Below, piece by piece: positions 8,291 through 17,436 of a stretch of 64,000 nucleotides of DNA. The notes under the pieces are model-generated. The model was given only the letters and a program-made list of their open reading frames with translations. It ran no database searches and was not told where the DNA came from. Every line of letters starts with the position of its first letter. Positions within the stretch are counted from its first letter, which is position 1. The stretch is from positions 186,001-250,000 of the forward strand of contig CAJTPZ010000004.1 of NCBI GenBank assembly GCA_910578395.1, in the 5' to 3' direction. This stretch comes from an uncultured Muribaculaceae bacterium (GTDB lineage: Bacteria > Bacteroidota > Bacteroidia > Bacteroidales > Muribaculaceae). The position numbers were made by a program, and so were the translations under genes.

Positions 8291-8335
8291 CAAAGATAGG
8301 AAAGTTGGGTTAATTATGGAAATTAGTTACTTTTG
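8291..8335. promoter_or_regulatory. Divergent Bacteroidetes promoters for gltX and the smpB operon
   Basis: For gltX (plus) the -7 box TACTTTTG at 8328-8335 is preceded by TTGG at 8305-8308 with a 19-nt spacer. For the smpB operon (minus) the box TATCTTTG is at 8291-8298. Both match TAnnTTTG; no clear -33 element is visible for the minus-strand box. Confidence 0.65.
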
Positions 8336-8379
8336 CAACAAATGAAACATTGAATTGTCCGTAGCTGTTTTTTGAACTA

Positions 8380-9924
8380 ATGGAAAGGAAAGTAAGAGTA
8401 AGATTCGCACCGTCGCCGACCGGTCCCCTGCATATAGGCGGAGCCCGCACGGCACTCTATAATTATCTCTTCGCACGCCAGCATGGCGGAGAAATGATAC
8501 TTCGCATCGAGGACACAGACTCGCAGAGATTTGTACCAGGCGCTGAAGAATATATCAATGAATCGCTCGCATGGCTCGGCATCGGTATCGACGAGGGCGT
8601 AAAAGAGGGGGGATCCTACGGTCCTTACCGCCAAAGCGAACGTCGCGACATATACCGGAAACATGTGCAGCAGCTTCTCGACAGCGGCAAAGCCTACATC
8701 GCGTTTGACACGCCGGAGGAACTTGATGCCGCCCGTCAGTCGACTCCCAATTTCCAATATGACGCTTCGACGCGCATGAACATGCGCAACTCACTGTCGA
8801 TGGATAAAGAGGAAGTAGACAAACTGATTGCCGACGGGACAAAATATGTAGTCAGATTCAAGATCGAGCCGGGACGTGCCGTGGTAGTCGACGACATGCT
8901 GCGTGGCGAGGTTACCATAAAGAGCGATATCCTGGACGACAAAGTCCTCTACAAGAGCGCCGACGATCTGCCTACCTATCATCTTGCCAATATAGTGGAC
9001 GACCACCTGATGGAAGTCAGCCACGTGATCAGAGGTGAAGAGTGGCTTCCTTCGGCGCCACTACATGTACTTCTCTACGAGGCATTCGGCTGGACCGATA
9101 CAATGCCCAGATTCGTGCATCTTCCGCTGCTGCTTAAGCCTGACGGCAAAGGAAAGCTGTCAAAGCGCGACGGAGACCGTCTCGGCTTCCCGGTGTTCCC
9201 ACTTGAGTGGCACGACCCTAAGAGCGGTGAAATTTCGAGCGGATACCGTGAGAAAGGCTACCTGCCCGATGCCGTAGTCAATTTCCTCGCTCTGCTCGGA
9301 TGGAATCCCGGCGATGACACTGAAATCATGTCGATGGATGAGCTGATAAAGAAATTTTCTTTTGACCACTGTTCACGCGCCGGTGCCAAATTTGCTTTTG
9401 AAAAAGGCAAATGGTTCAACCATACATACATTCAAGAGAAGTCAGATGAAGAGCTTGCTCAGCTGTTCATGCCTGTGCTTGCCCAAGAAGGTGTCGACAC
9501 AACAAACTTCACCCCCGACTATATAGCTAAAGCCACAGGCATGGTCAAGGGTCGTGTAAACTTCATAGGCGAGCTTTGGGACAATGCCAAGTTCTTCTTC
9601 TGCGCACCCGACTGCTACGATGCAAAATCGGTAAAAAAACGCTGGACCGAAGGAATGGGCGGCATCATGAAGGAACTTACCGACGTGCTTGATGAGTTTG
9701 ACGATTTCACATCTGATGAAATCGAACCGCGGGTGCTCGGCTGGATTGAAGAGAAAGGATACCATCTGGGTAATGTGATGAACGCGTTTAGACTCGCCGT
9801 TGTGGGAGAATGCAAAGGCCCCCACATGTTTAACATCACGGCTCTTCTTGGCAAAGAGGAAACTCTTAGCCGCATACACACAGCAGTCAGCCGTCTCGGT
9901 TACGGACCGGCCAATGCAGAATGA
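8380..9924 (+). CDS. gltX: Glutamyl-tRNA synthetase
   Basis: The 514-residue class I synthetase starts at the ATG 45 bp after its -7 box. The signature PSPTGPLHIGGARTALYNYL (about 12-31) contains the HIGH-type motif, and GKLSKRDGDR near 257-266 is the KMSKS equivalent. RIEDTD, WLPSAPLHVLLYEAFGW and the C-terminal anticodon-binding region are all present and the length is typical. It is the discriminating form typical of Bacteroidetes, since no glnS-like features are seen. The stop overlaps the start of the next gene by 4 bp (ATGA). Confidence 0.98.
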   Translation: MERKVRVRFAPSPTGPLHIGGARTALYNYLFARQHGGEMILRIEDTDSQRFVPGAEEYINESLAWLGIGIDEGVKEGGSYGPYRQSERRDIYRKHVQQLLDSGKAYIAFDTPEELDAARQSTPNFQYDASTRMNMRNSLSMDKEEVDKLIADGTKYVVRFKIEPGRAVVVDDMLRGEVTIKSDILDDKVLYKSADDLPTYHLANIVDDHLMEVSHVIRGEEWLPSAPLHVLLYEAFGWTDTMPRFVHLPLLLKPDGKGKLSKRDGDRLGFPVFPLEWHDPKSGEISSGYREKGYLPDAVVNFLALLGWNPGDDTEIMSMDELIKKFSFDHCSRAGAKFAFEKGKWFNHTYIQEKSDEELAQLFMPVLAQEGVDTTNFTPDYIAKATGMVKGRVNFIGELWDNAKFFFCAPDCYDAKSVKKRWTEGMGGIMKELTDVLDEFDDFTSDEIEPRVLGWIEEKGYHLGNVMNAFRLAVVGECKGPHMFNITALLGKEETLSRIHTAVSRLGYGPANAE

Positions 9925-10952
9925 GACGAATACTGTCCATAACTTTATTTTGTGCCATGGCCGCATTGACGGTCATGGCACAAAAGCCTTGTCCGGTGTG
10001 GAGTGTGGATTTCAAAACCATATTCGACAACCGTGAGGGAGATGCCGTCTACAACGAAGCGCAGACTTTTTTCATGACCCAGCTTGCCCCTGAAATCGGG
10101 CTGAGTATCGATAACGGACGCCACACTGTGGCCGGAGGCGTTGTGTGGACTCAACCTATCGGTTGCGAGTGGGACGGGCACAAGATATCCCCTACCCTAT
10201 ACTACCGCTACCGGCATGGTGGAGTGGAAGGATGGCTGGGAATGTTCGGACGCGATCAACTTGCGCGTCGTTTACCGGATTATATCTGGAACGACTCGAC
10301 ATATTATGTACAGCGCAACATAAGGGGCGCAGGCATAGTGCTACGCGGCAGTCACGGATTTATGGAAGGTGTCGTAGACTGGCGCGGGATGCAGACCGAG
10401 AGACAGCGCGAGGCTTTCAACATAATTGTCGACGGCGAATGGCGTAAAGGCGAAGAGAGTGTGCTTGTTGCCGGCGGCACCGCTATGATGAACCACCTGG
10501 CCCGGCGCAAAAACTCTCCGGACGAAGAGCGAGTCGTAGACAATTTCATCGCCAATCCATATATCGGTGTAGATTTCACATCTAAAGCGGCATGGGCCGA
10601 CACACTTACCCTGAAAGCCGGCGTGCTCGGATCAATGACACGCGACCGCGGCCTTAACCACAAATGGGTAAGCCGCGCGGGCGCATGGATCGAAGGATAC
10701 CTCGGCTGGAAACGACTGAGCGTGAGAGAGGAAATATATACCGGAGGACGGCTGTTTCCATACTACAACCGTTACGGCGCGATTCTCGACCAAGGAGAAC
10801 CTTTTTACGCATCTCCATGGTACAGCCGCACCGACATCGGTTACGCACTTATCAAAAGTAACCATGTAAAACTGGAAGCCTCACTTGATTTTCACGCTGC
10901 CAAGGACAATTTAAGTTTTTACCAGCGGCTAATACTACAAGTGAATTTCTAA
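9921..10952 (+). CDS. Predicted outer-membrane beta-barrel protein of unknown function
   Basis: The 343-residue product has a signal peptide (RRILSITLFCAMAALTVMAQ). The rest alternates polar and hydrophobic residues in strands such as ADTLTLKAGVLGSMT and HVKLEASLDFHAA, and it ends in LILQVNF with the terminal phenylalanine typical of outer-membrane barrels recognised by the BAM machinery. I do not recognise a named family. It is translationally coupled to gltX by a 4-bp overlap, a fixed arrangement that need not imply a shared function. The following GH127 gene is 42 bp downstream and may be in the same transcript, which would fit a role in glycan handling. Confidence 0.6.
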   Translation: MRRILSITLFCAMAALTVMAQKPCPVWSVDFKTIFDNREGDAVYNEAQTFFMTQLAPEIGLSIDNGRHTVAGGVVWTQPIGCEWDGHKISPTLYYRYRHGGVEGWLGMFGRDQLARRLPDYIWNDSTYYVQRNIRGAGIVLRGSHGFMEGVVDWRGMQTERQREAFNIIVDGEWRKGEESVLVAGGTAMMNHLARRKNSPDEERVVDNFIANPYIGVDFTSKAAWADTLTLKAGVLGSMTRDRGLNHKWVSRAGAWIEGYLGWKRLSVREEIYTGGRLFPYYNRYGAILDQGEPFYASPWYSRTDIGYALIKSNHVKLEASLDFHAAKDNLSFYQRLILQVNF

Positions 10953-10994
10953 AAAATAAGAAACTATAGACCCATCACATACACATTTTCAACC

Positions 10995-13022
10995 ATGAAA
11001 CACATCTTGTCATCGGCTGCCTGCGGAATTCTGCTGCTTGCAACCTCATGCGGCGGCAACGCCGGCATCGAGTCGAAAACAGTAGAGCGTCCGTTTATGC
11101 CTGCATTGAGCGACACGGCATCAATGCGCCCGCTCGCTTTGATGAAATTGCCTGCCGGCTCAATCAAGCCAGAAGGATGGCTACTGAAACAACTTGAGCT
11201 GCAACGTGACGGACTGAACGGTCATCTTGGCGAAATAAGCGCATGGCTTGACCGCAACAATAACGCGTGGCTTGTCGAAGGGGGTGACCGCGGCTGGGAA
11301 GAAGTACCGTACTGGCTACGCGGCTACAGTCATCTGGCTTATCTGCTTGAGGACAAGGATATGCTTAAAGAAACCCAATTCTGGATAGAGGCTGTGCTCA
11401 ACTCACAGAAGGAGGACGGATATTTCGGTCCCTTGAACCTGCGCAATGGCAAACCGGAGGTGTGGGCCCAGATGGTGATGCTCTGGACTCTTCAAAACTA
11501 CTATGAGTTCACATCGGACGAGCGTGTCCTTCCTTTCATGCGCCGCTATTTTGAATGGGAGATGGCACAGCCCGATGAAAATTTCCTGAAAGATTACTGG
11601 GAGAACTGCCGCGGCGGCGACAACATGTGGAGCGTGATATGGTATTATGGCAAAACAGGCGACGCATCAGTGCTTCCTCTCATCGAGAAAATCCACCGGA
11701 ACAATGCCGACTGCACCAATCCGGCCGCTCTTCCCAACTGGCACAATGTGAACATCGCGCAATATTTCCGCGAACCTGCCGAACTGTATATGATCACCGG
11801 TGATTCCACCATGCTTTCCGCATCCTACAACGTGCATGACCTTATACGCCGCACCTACGGCCAGGTGCCCGGAGGAATGTTCGGAGCAGACGAAAACGCC
11901 CGAATCGGATATATCGATCCGCGGCAAGGCACCGAGACCTGCGGTTTTGCCGAACAAATACTGTCGGACGGCGTGATGCTCGGTATCACCGCCGATCCAC
12001 TCTGGGCTGAGAACATGGAGGACATCGCTTTCAATTCTTTCCCAGCCGCGATGATGCCCGACCTTAAGGCCCTGCGCTATATCACATCACCCAACCACAC
12101 TGTGAGCGACTCCAAGAACCACCATCCGGGCATTGACAACCGTGGTCCGTTTCTTAACATGAACCCGTTTAGCTCACGCTGCTGCCAGCACAACCATGGT
12201 CTCGGATGGCCGTCGTTCACACAATCGCTTGCCTTCACAACCAACGACAACGGCGTGGCATATACGGTATACGCTCCTAATCAGGCGACAATAACTGTGG
12301 CCGACGGCAAAAAAGTGACAATCACAGAAGATACACGCTATCCATTCAGCGACACACTGCGCTTTGTGATCACAGCACCTGAAAAGGCTGAATTCCCAAT
12401 CTATTTCCGCATACCGTCGTGGACACACGACGCAAAAGCTATGGTAAACGGCAAAAACGCAGGCACTCCGGAAGCGGGCACTTATCTACGTCTTAAAGGC
12501 GAATGGAAAGACGGCGACACTGTGGAGCTTGTCTTCCCGATGGAACTGAGTCTGCGCCGCTGGCCTACCAACCGGAACAGTGCATCGGTCAACTATGGTC
12601 CTCTTACACTCTCGCTCCGCATAGACGAACGCTATGAAAAAGTGAACTCCGCAGAAATGGCCATCGGCGACTCACGGTGGCAGGAAGGCGCCGATCCGGA
12701 AAAGTGGCCTACATACGAGATCTATGCCGACTCACCATGGAACTATTCTCTGATCATTCCTGAAAGCGACCCGTTTGGCGATTTCAAAGTGAGCCGTCTT
12801 CCATGGCCGGAAGACAACCAGCCATTCTCTCTGCAGGGAGTGCCTCTTGAAGTGACAGCTACCGGCCGCCTCATACCTAACTGGACTATCGATGAAACCG
12901 GACTGACCGGTGTACTGCCCAGAGAAGATGCTAAACGTGCCGAGGAGATCGACGATATAACCCTTGTGCCAATGGGAGCCGCAAGACTCAGAATTTCATC
13001 ATTCCCCACATCGGAAAAATAA
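10995..13022 (+). CDS. GH127-type (DUF1680) glycoside hydrolase lipoprotein
   Basis: The 675-residue product begins with a lipoprotein signal (ILLLATSC) and has the beta-L-arabinofuranosidase-like (alpha/alpha)6 barrel: PAGSIKPEGWLLKQLELQRD, VPYWLRGYSHLAYLLED, and LNSQKEDGYFGP. The GH127 metal/catalytic pattern, a Glu-Cys pair followed by a CC motif, appears as TETCGFAEQ near 312 and SRCCQHNHG near 393. The C-terminal beta domains run from about 430 to 675. Members cleave L-arabinofuranosides or related sugars; the exact linkage cannot be read. The gene ends in a strong terminator that isolates it from the phage-like cassette that follows. Confidence 0.85.
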   Translation: MKHILSSAACGILLLATSCGGNAGIESKTVERPFMPALSDTASMRPLALMKLPAGSIKPEGWLLKQLELQRDGLNGHLGEISAWLDRNNNAWLVEGGDRGWEEVPYWLRGYSHLAYLLEDKDMLKETQFWIEAVLNSQKEDGYFGPLNLRNGKPEVWAQMVMLWTLQNYYEFTSDERVLPFMRRYFEWEMAQPDENFLKDYWENCRGGDNMWSVIWYYGKTGDASVLPLIEKIHRNNADCTNPAALPNWHNVNIAQYFREPAELYMITGDSTMLSASYNVHDLIRRTYGQVPGGMFGADENARIGYIDPRQGTETCGFAEQILSDGVMLGITADPLWAENMEDIAFNSFPAAMMPDLKALRYITSPNHTVSDSKNHHPGIDNRGPFLNMNPFSSRCCQHNHGLGWPSFTQSLAFTTNDNGVAYTVYAPNQATITVADGKKVTITEDTRYPFSDTLRFVITAPEKAEFPIYFRIPSWTHDAKAMVNGKNAGTPEAGTYLRLKGEWKDGDTVELVFPMELSLRRWPTNRNSASVNYGPLTLSLRIDERYEKVNSAEMAIGDSRWQEGADPEKWPTYEIYADSPWNYSLIIPESDPFGDFKVSRLPWPEDNQPFSLQGVPLEVTATGRLIPNWTIDETGLTGVLPREDAKRAEEIDDITLVPMGAARLRISSFPTSEK

Positions 13023-13069
13023 CAACCCGGGAGGAATGGCCATTTAACACACCGTGGAGGCGGTGAAGG

Positions 13070-13115
13070 AAGTAAGTTTGCAGCGTAAACGATCGTTGCA
13101 AACTTACTTTTTTTA
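13070..13115 (+). terminator. Strong intrinsic terminator after the GH127 gene
   Basis: AAGTAAGTTTGCA (13070-13082) pairs perfectly over 13 bp with TGCAAACTTACTT (13097-13109) and is followed by a run of seven T. It ends host transcription only 10 bp before the first gene of the capsid cassette. Confidence 0.85.
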
Positions 13116-13124
13116 TTACAAACT

Positions 13125-13442
13125 ATGGAAAACAAAAAAACACCTACCGAAGAGCCATCCAAAGCAGCAGATGAAGCAACCAGCACAAAGGAACAAGATG
13201 AGACTCTGACGACAGAACCGACAGAGACAACAACCGAAGAACCAGAGCCGATTCTTACACATGAAGAGATGAAACGCCTCGTAAACGAGGCAGAGGAACG
13301 AGGCTATCTGCGTGGCCGAAACGAGGCGGTGGATGTGCTTATGGAGCGCCCGGATCATGAAGCGGCAAGAATGCCGGAGATACAGGACGAAGAGGATCCC
13401 GTAATGATACTGCGGCAGATGCGCAGAAGCGTGTGGGACTAA
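13125..13442 (+). CDS. Small acidic protein, possible phage scaffold
   Basis: The 105-residue product has a Thr/Glu/Pro-rich disordered half (residues 1-45), then a charged helix (LTHEEMKRLVNEAEERGYLRG, interrupted here) and a tail ending RQMRRSVWD. Acidic, helical, low-complexity proteins placed directly before the major capsid gene are usually scaffolding or capsid-assembly proteins, and that is the basis of the suggestion; no family match is claimed. It starts 10 bp after the host terminator and has no recognisable ribosome-binding site. Confidence 0.55.
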   Translation: MENKKTPTEEPSKAADEATSTKEQDETLTTEPTETTTEEPEPILTHEEMKRLVNEAEERGYLRGRNEAVDVLMERPDHEAARMPEIQDEEDPVMILRQMRRSVWD

Positions 13443-13515
13443 AGCCAAATACCAATCAGGCGCACAAACCATGCGCCCATACAACAAAAAACCAATCCTT
13501 AATAACTTAAATACT

Positions 13516-14913
13516 ATGACTTTCAAGAAAATCATCAAGACCGTGCTCAATGTGCTCAAGTTAGTGGCAGTAAAAATGATCGATGCGATGCGAAAACACA
13601 ACGGCCCGATCACAGTAGCCGGACTTGCAGCCACCGCCACCTATTTCCTTCTTGGCGGTGATGACGGCGGCACAGGCACAACCATGGCTGTTGTGCTTGC
13701 CGGAATGGCCGGAGGCTCAGGTGTCGACGGCGCTCCGCTGACAGTGGCCAACAGCCGTGAGGCATCGTCCGAGTTACTGAAATCGGCAGTCGACCGACGT
13801 GTAGTGAAAATACGCCCCATGGCTACTCCTGTCGACCAGATCTCAAGATGGGGCGGATGCCGGGTTATCGGCAGCATGAAAGCCGACTACTACTCGGTAG
13901 ACAACAAACCGATGACCGACAAGGTGGCAGCAGCATCGGAGGCCGACACGGGTGTAGTGACCGTAAAAATGGAGAATCCTGCACGTTTCTCTATCTCCGA
14001 TACTGTGCTTGTGCCTTCGGTTACCGCACAGGATGCCAACGGAAAGGCTTGCGGGAGTCTGGTGCTCTATGTAGCAGGAAGAGACTCGGCAAATATCTCG
14101 GTCATGTCGGTAAACAACTACATGGGAGGCGCGGCCGCCGTGCCATCGCTTGCAGCCGGAACCGAGATGGTGAGAATGGGTCGAGCAGCAGCGGAACTGG
14201 ACGTACAAACGGCTCAATATGAGGCGATACCTACAAAAGAATACAATCTATGCCAGATATTCAAGGCTCAAATAGAGCACAGCGCACTGATGAAACTCTC
14301 TGACAAAGAAGTGGGATGGACCATGAGCGATCAAGAGGAATCGGCAATAGTGGATATGCGTCTGGGCATGGAAAAGAGTTTTCTTTTCGGCAGCCGCATG
14401 CGCCTGACCGATCCTTACAAACAGGAAGAGGTGATGCTGACCGGCGGTATCTGGAATCAGGCGGGCAAGGAGTCAAGCTATACAACAATGGACAATGAAA
14501 CTCTGGTTGAAATCACACGGGAAGCATTCACCGGCTGCGGCGGCTCTTCCAAGAAAATTCTCGTAGGCGGCAGTGAACTGATAGCTGCACTCAACTCGAT
14601 GGAGCACCAGCATGTGGTAGTCGGGCAGAACAATGTGACCCGCTGGGGTCTCGACTTCACCGAAATACGCACCAAATTCGGAACGCTCTATGTAGTGATG
14701 AGTGAAGTGTTCGACCAGTGCGGACATGGGGCCGACGGTCTTGTAATCGATCCGGAATACATCACAAAATACTCGCATATACCGTTCAGCACCGAACGGC
14801 TTAATCTGCGCAACAGCGGCCAACGAAATACCGATGCTGTCGTAATCACCGAAGCAAGCTGCCTTGTTCTCCGCTATCCCTCGGCACACATGAGAGTCAT
14901 CAAAAAAGCGTGA
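13516..14913 (+). CDS. Phage major capsid protein, SU10/DUF5309 type, with N-terminal extension
   Basis: I chose the ATG at 13516 because it follows an A/T-rich leader and begins a clean helix; an upstream ATG at 13471 would add 15 residues. Of 465 residues, about 100-465 have the SU10-type capsid pattern: YNLCQIFKAQIEHSALMKLS, WTMSDQEESAIVDMRLGMEK, FLFGSRMRL, LTGGIW, KFGTLYVVMSEVFDQCG, LVIDPEYITKYSH and the ending NTDAVVITEASCLVLRYPSA. Residues 1-90 are unusual: a basic amphipathic helix (FKKIIKTVLNVLKLVAVKMI) and two hydrophobic stretches near 35-50 and 58-70. It is followed 6 bp later by the adaptor-like gene. Confidence 0.75.
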   Translation: MTFKKIIKTVLNVLKLVAVKMIDAMRKHNGPITVAGLAATATYFLLGGDDGGTGTTMAVVLAGMAGGSGVDGAPLTVANSREASSELLKSAVDRRVVKIRPMATPVDQISRWGGCRVIGSMKADYYSVDNKPMTDKVAAASEADTGVVTVKMENPARFSISDTVLVPSVTAQDANGKACGSLVLYVAGRDSANISVMSVNNYMGGAAAVPSLAAGTEMVRMGRAAAELDVQTAQYEAIPTKEYNLCQIFKAQIEHSALMKLSDKEVGWTMSDQEESAIVDMRLGMEKSFLFGSRMRLTDPYKQEEVMLTGGIWNQAGKESSYTTMDNETLVEITREAFTGCGGSSKKILVGGSELIAALNSMEHQHVVVGQNNVTRWGLDFTEIRTKFGTLYVVMSEVFDQCGHGADGLVIDPEYITKYSHIPFSTERLNLRNSGQRNTDAVVITEASCLVLRYPSAHMRVIKKA

Positions 14914-14919
14914 CATGCC

Positions 14920-15450
14920 ATGCTGACAACCTATACGAAAGACCAACTCATGGCGCAGTGGCGACTGCGCCATGGGCTTGAACCAATGAGGGGTGACCTT
15001 ACTGTCGAACTGGATGGCATAGACAGTGAAGCCTGGGATAATGCAGGACTCATGGACTGGTGGACAGAAATGACAGCCAATGCTCCGGCTGAAATGTTTG
15101 AGCAGAGGGAATTATGGACACGATGCACTGCCAAAACCGCTTCAGGCGGCGGAACAGATATTGAACTTCCGGCATCGTCAGGATGCCGCCGTATAATCAG
15201 TGTGAAACTTAGCGGCTGGAAACGAGAAGGACGCTTAGTGACTCCCGACAGCCAAGAGGCCCACCTACAGAAATGGGAATACACCCAGGCCGGAGCAGAA
15301 TCGCCGGTGGCGATCGTCTATTCACCACTGCATATGAGATGTTTTCCGGAAGGAGAGGCTGTTGAAAGTCTACGTGCTATCACCGATGGAGACGGCGAAA
15401 CTTTTACAATGGACAGCGCACTTTTGGCGACAATGAATAAATACAGCTAA
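14920..15450 (+). CDS. Putative phage head-completion/adaptor-like protein
   Basis: The 176-residue protein lies between the capsid and portal genes. It opens with a helical region (TKDQLMAQWRLRHGLEPMRG), has two further helices with several Trp (LMDWWTEMTANAP), and then a beta-rich half (TDIELPASSGCRRIISVKLS) ending MDSALLATMNKYS. Size, position and helix-then-strand layout suggest a neck or adaptor protein, but this is positional inference and I recognise no family. It is 10 bp upstream of the portal gene. Confidence 0.5.
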   Translation: MLTTYTKDQLMAQWRLRHGLEPMRGDLTVELDGIDSEAWDNAGLMDWWTEMTANAPAEMFEQRELWTRCTAKTASGGGTDIELPASSGCRRIISVKLSGWKREGRLVTPDSQEAHLQKWEYTQAGAESPVAIVYSPLHMRCFPEGEAVESLRAITDGDGETFTMDSALLATMNKYS

Positions 15451-15460
15451 ACCTATTATT

Positions 15461-16870
15461 ATGAAGACAATGATGGACAAGGCGCTTGAAGCATGGACGG
15501 CATGTGCAGAACTAAGAGCACGCCGAGAACGCTACAAGCGTTTCACCTATGGCCGCCAATGGGATGATCCTGTCAGAGATCCCGATACCGGAAAAGTGAC
15601 CACCGAACGGGAAGTACTGTCACGAGACGGTCGGCCACCCCTTACCAACAACATGATACGCCAACTTGTGAAATGCGTCGTGGGACGTTTCAGAGTCTAT
15701 AGACAGACATCGGAAGAGGCAATAAAGGCAGACCGTCATCTGGCCAGACTGCATATCGACAATGAACTCGACGAACTTGACAGCCGCCTGCTTGAGGAGT
15801 TCCTTATCTCAGGAGCGGCAGTACAGCGTATAGGGCATCTGCCTGGATGGAGTGACGAAAAAACAATTGTAAATAATGTGAGCCTATCACATTTTTTCCT
15901 GTCGATACCACGTGATCCGCGAGGACGGGACATAAGACTTGCAGGCATGTTGCACGACCTTACTCCCGAAGAAACAGTAATGGAATTCTGCGACAGAAGC
16001 AACCGACGCGCTACCGAAATCGCGGAAAAGCTGGAGGGAATGGCAAGCGAAAGCGCCGGTCTAAGCAGAGGAGAAGTATATTATGAGCCGGATTTCCATT
16101 ATTCAAACGATGCAGGGAAAGTGAGAGTGATCGAGGTTTGGGAATACAAGCCAGTACGCATACTACGCAGTCACGACAAAGCTGACGGGACTTACAGGGA
16201 ACTGCCGGCTGATGAACAGAACAATATCGACATAGAGAACGCCCGCCGGAAACCGAAAGGAATACCGGAAGTAAAAACCCGCATCGTGACCGAACGACGG
16301 TGGTGTGGCGCATGGTTTCTCGGAGACGGCACACTACTACGCGAACTGGTACTCGGAAGAGGCTGCTGCAACCCGTTTGCAGTGAAACTTTATCCGCTTG
16401 TCGACGGCGAAGTGCACTCTCTGGTGGAAGATGTGATCGATCAACAGAAATATGTGAACCGCCTTGTGAATCTGATAGACCGTATGATGGCAAGTTCTGC
16501 CAAAGGAGCATTGCTGTTTCCGGTTGATTGCCTTGCCGAAGGAATGGAACTGAAGCATGTAGCCAAAGCCTGGAGCGCTACCGACGGTATCATACCCTAT
16601 AAATTCCGTCCGGGCGACGAGTCTCCGAGACAACTGAACCCGTCGGTCGGCGACATAGGCGCCAAAGACCTTCTACGGCTGGAGATGCAGCTTTTTCACG
16701 ATGTATCGGGAGTGGGCGATGTGCTTATGGGACGTGATCCCGGAGGCGGCGCCGGAGCAGAACGATATGCCGCGCAGGTCGAAAACGCTACAATTGCAAT
16801 CAGGGATCTTATGGACACGTTTCTGTCGTTTCTGAGAAAACGCGACAAAAGACTCCGGATTATGCTCTGA
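15461..16870 (+). CDS. Phage portal protein, P22-like, short form
   Basis: The 469-residue product has the portal layout: YKRFTYGRQWDDPV near 28-41, PLTNNMIRQLVKCVVGRFR in the clip/stem region, a wing domain with VSLSHFFLSIPRDPRGRDIR, then EDVIDQQKYVNRLVNLIDR and the crown-side helices with GVGDVLMGRDPGGGAGAERY. The P22 portal exceeds 700 residues; this one stops at RLRIML, so it is either a compact form or lost its barrel. No terminase lies upstream and no tail gene downstream. A 37-codon frame that begins immediately after the stop has no recognisable continuation of the family. Confidence 0.7.
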   Translation: MKTMMDKALEAWTACAELRARRERYKRFTYGRQWDDPVRDPDTGKVTTEREVLSRDGRPPLTNNMIRQLVKCVVGRFRVYRQTSEEAIKADRHLARLHIDNELDELDSRLLEEFLISGAAVQRIGHLPGWSDEKTIVNNVSLSHFFLSIPRDPRGRDIRLAGMLHDLTPEETVMEFCDRSNRRATEIAEKLEGMASESAGLSRGEVYYEPDFHYSNDAGKVRVIEVWEYKPVRILRSHDKADGTYRELPADEQNNIDIENARRKPKGIPEVKTRIVTERRWCGAWFLGDGTLLRELVLGRGCCNPFAVKLYPLVDGEVHSLVEDVIDQQKYVNRLVNLIDRMMASSAKGALLFPVDCLAEGMELKHVAKAWSATDGIIPYKFRPGDESPRQLNPSVGDIGAKDLLRLEMQLFHDVSGVGDVLMGRDPGGGAGAERYAAQVENATIAIRDLMDTFLSFLRKRDKRLRIML

Positions 16871-17019
16871 ATGATTCAATCTCAAAAAATTCTACTCCAT
16901 ATACGATTTCGGATTATTTTCGTGCTGCAGATGTCACCTTTGAACACCGAGATACGTCATGTATATGAGATGTCCCGGAGATAGTCTTCAAAAAAGTATA
17001 ACTCAAATTTTAATCAACA

Positions 17020-17436
17020 ATGGATAGTTTCGATTTCGGACTGCTTATACCGATAGGTGTGTGCGTCGTGCTTCCGATTATGATCGTGTGGATCGTGTTC
17101 AAGGCAAAAACAAACAATGACAACAAACGTGCAGATGTTCTGATCAAGGCAATTGAGAACAACGCAAACATCGATGCCGAAAAACTGGCCGAAGCATTAG
17201 GCAAGCAGCAAATCTCTGCCAAAGAACTATTGAACAGACGGCTTTTGAGAGGTTGCATGTTTACGATTTTAGGCGTAGCATTCTCTATAATAGCCTTAAT
17301 GTGTTCTGCAGCACGTGAGGACATGCAGTTTATTTCTTATATCTTGGCAGCCTTAAGTTTTGCCGTCGGCATCGCATATCTTATCGTGTATTTCGTGACA
17401 CGTAATACGACAGCCGAAACCGAAGAGAACGAATGA
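17020..17436 (+). CDS. DUF6249-like membrane protein
   Basis: The 138-residue protein has an N-terminal membrane helix (LLIPIGVCVVLPIMIVWIVF), a cytosolic helical linker with the EKLAEALGKQQISAKELLNRR stretch, and two further helices (GCMFTILGVAFSIIALMC and ISYILAALSFAVGIAYLIVY). This layout fits the DUF6249 family, which in Bacteroidetes typically sits before a sigma-70-family gene, as here. Its end overlaps the sigma gene by 4 bp. It may sense envelope state for the sigma factor, but this is inference. The 149 bp upstream hold no recognised gene. Confidence 0.75.
   Translation: MDSFDFGLLIPIGVCVVLPIMIVWIVFKAKTNNDNKRADVLIKAIENNANIDAEKLAEALGKQQISAKELLNRRLLRGCMFTILGVAFSIIALMCSAAREDMQFISYILAALSFAVGIAYLIVYFVTRNTTAETEENE

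Noticed and set aside
16871..16984. A 37-codon frame starting directly after the portal stop
   Set aside because: It does not continue the portal family and lacks any motif; chance is likely.
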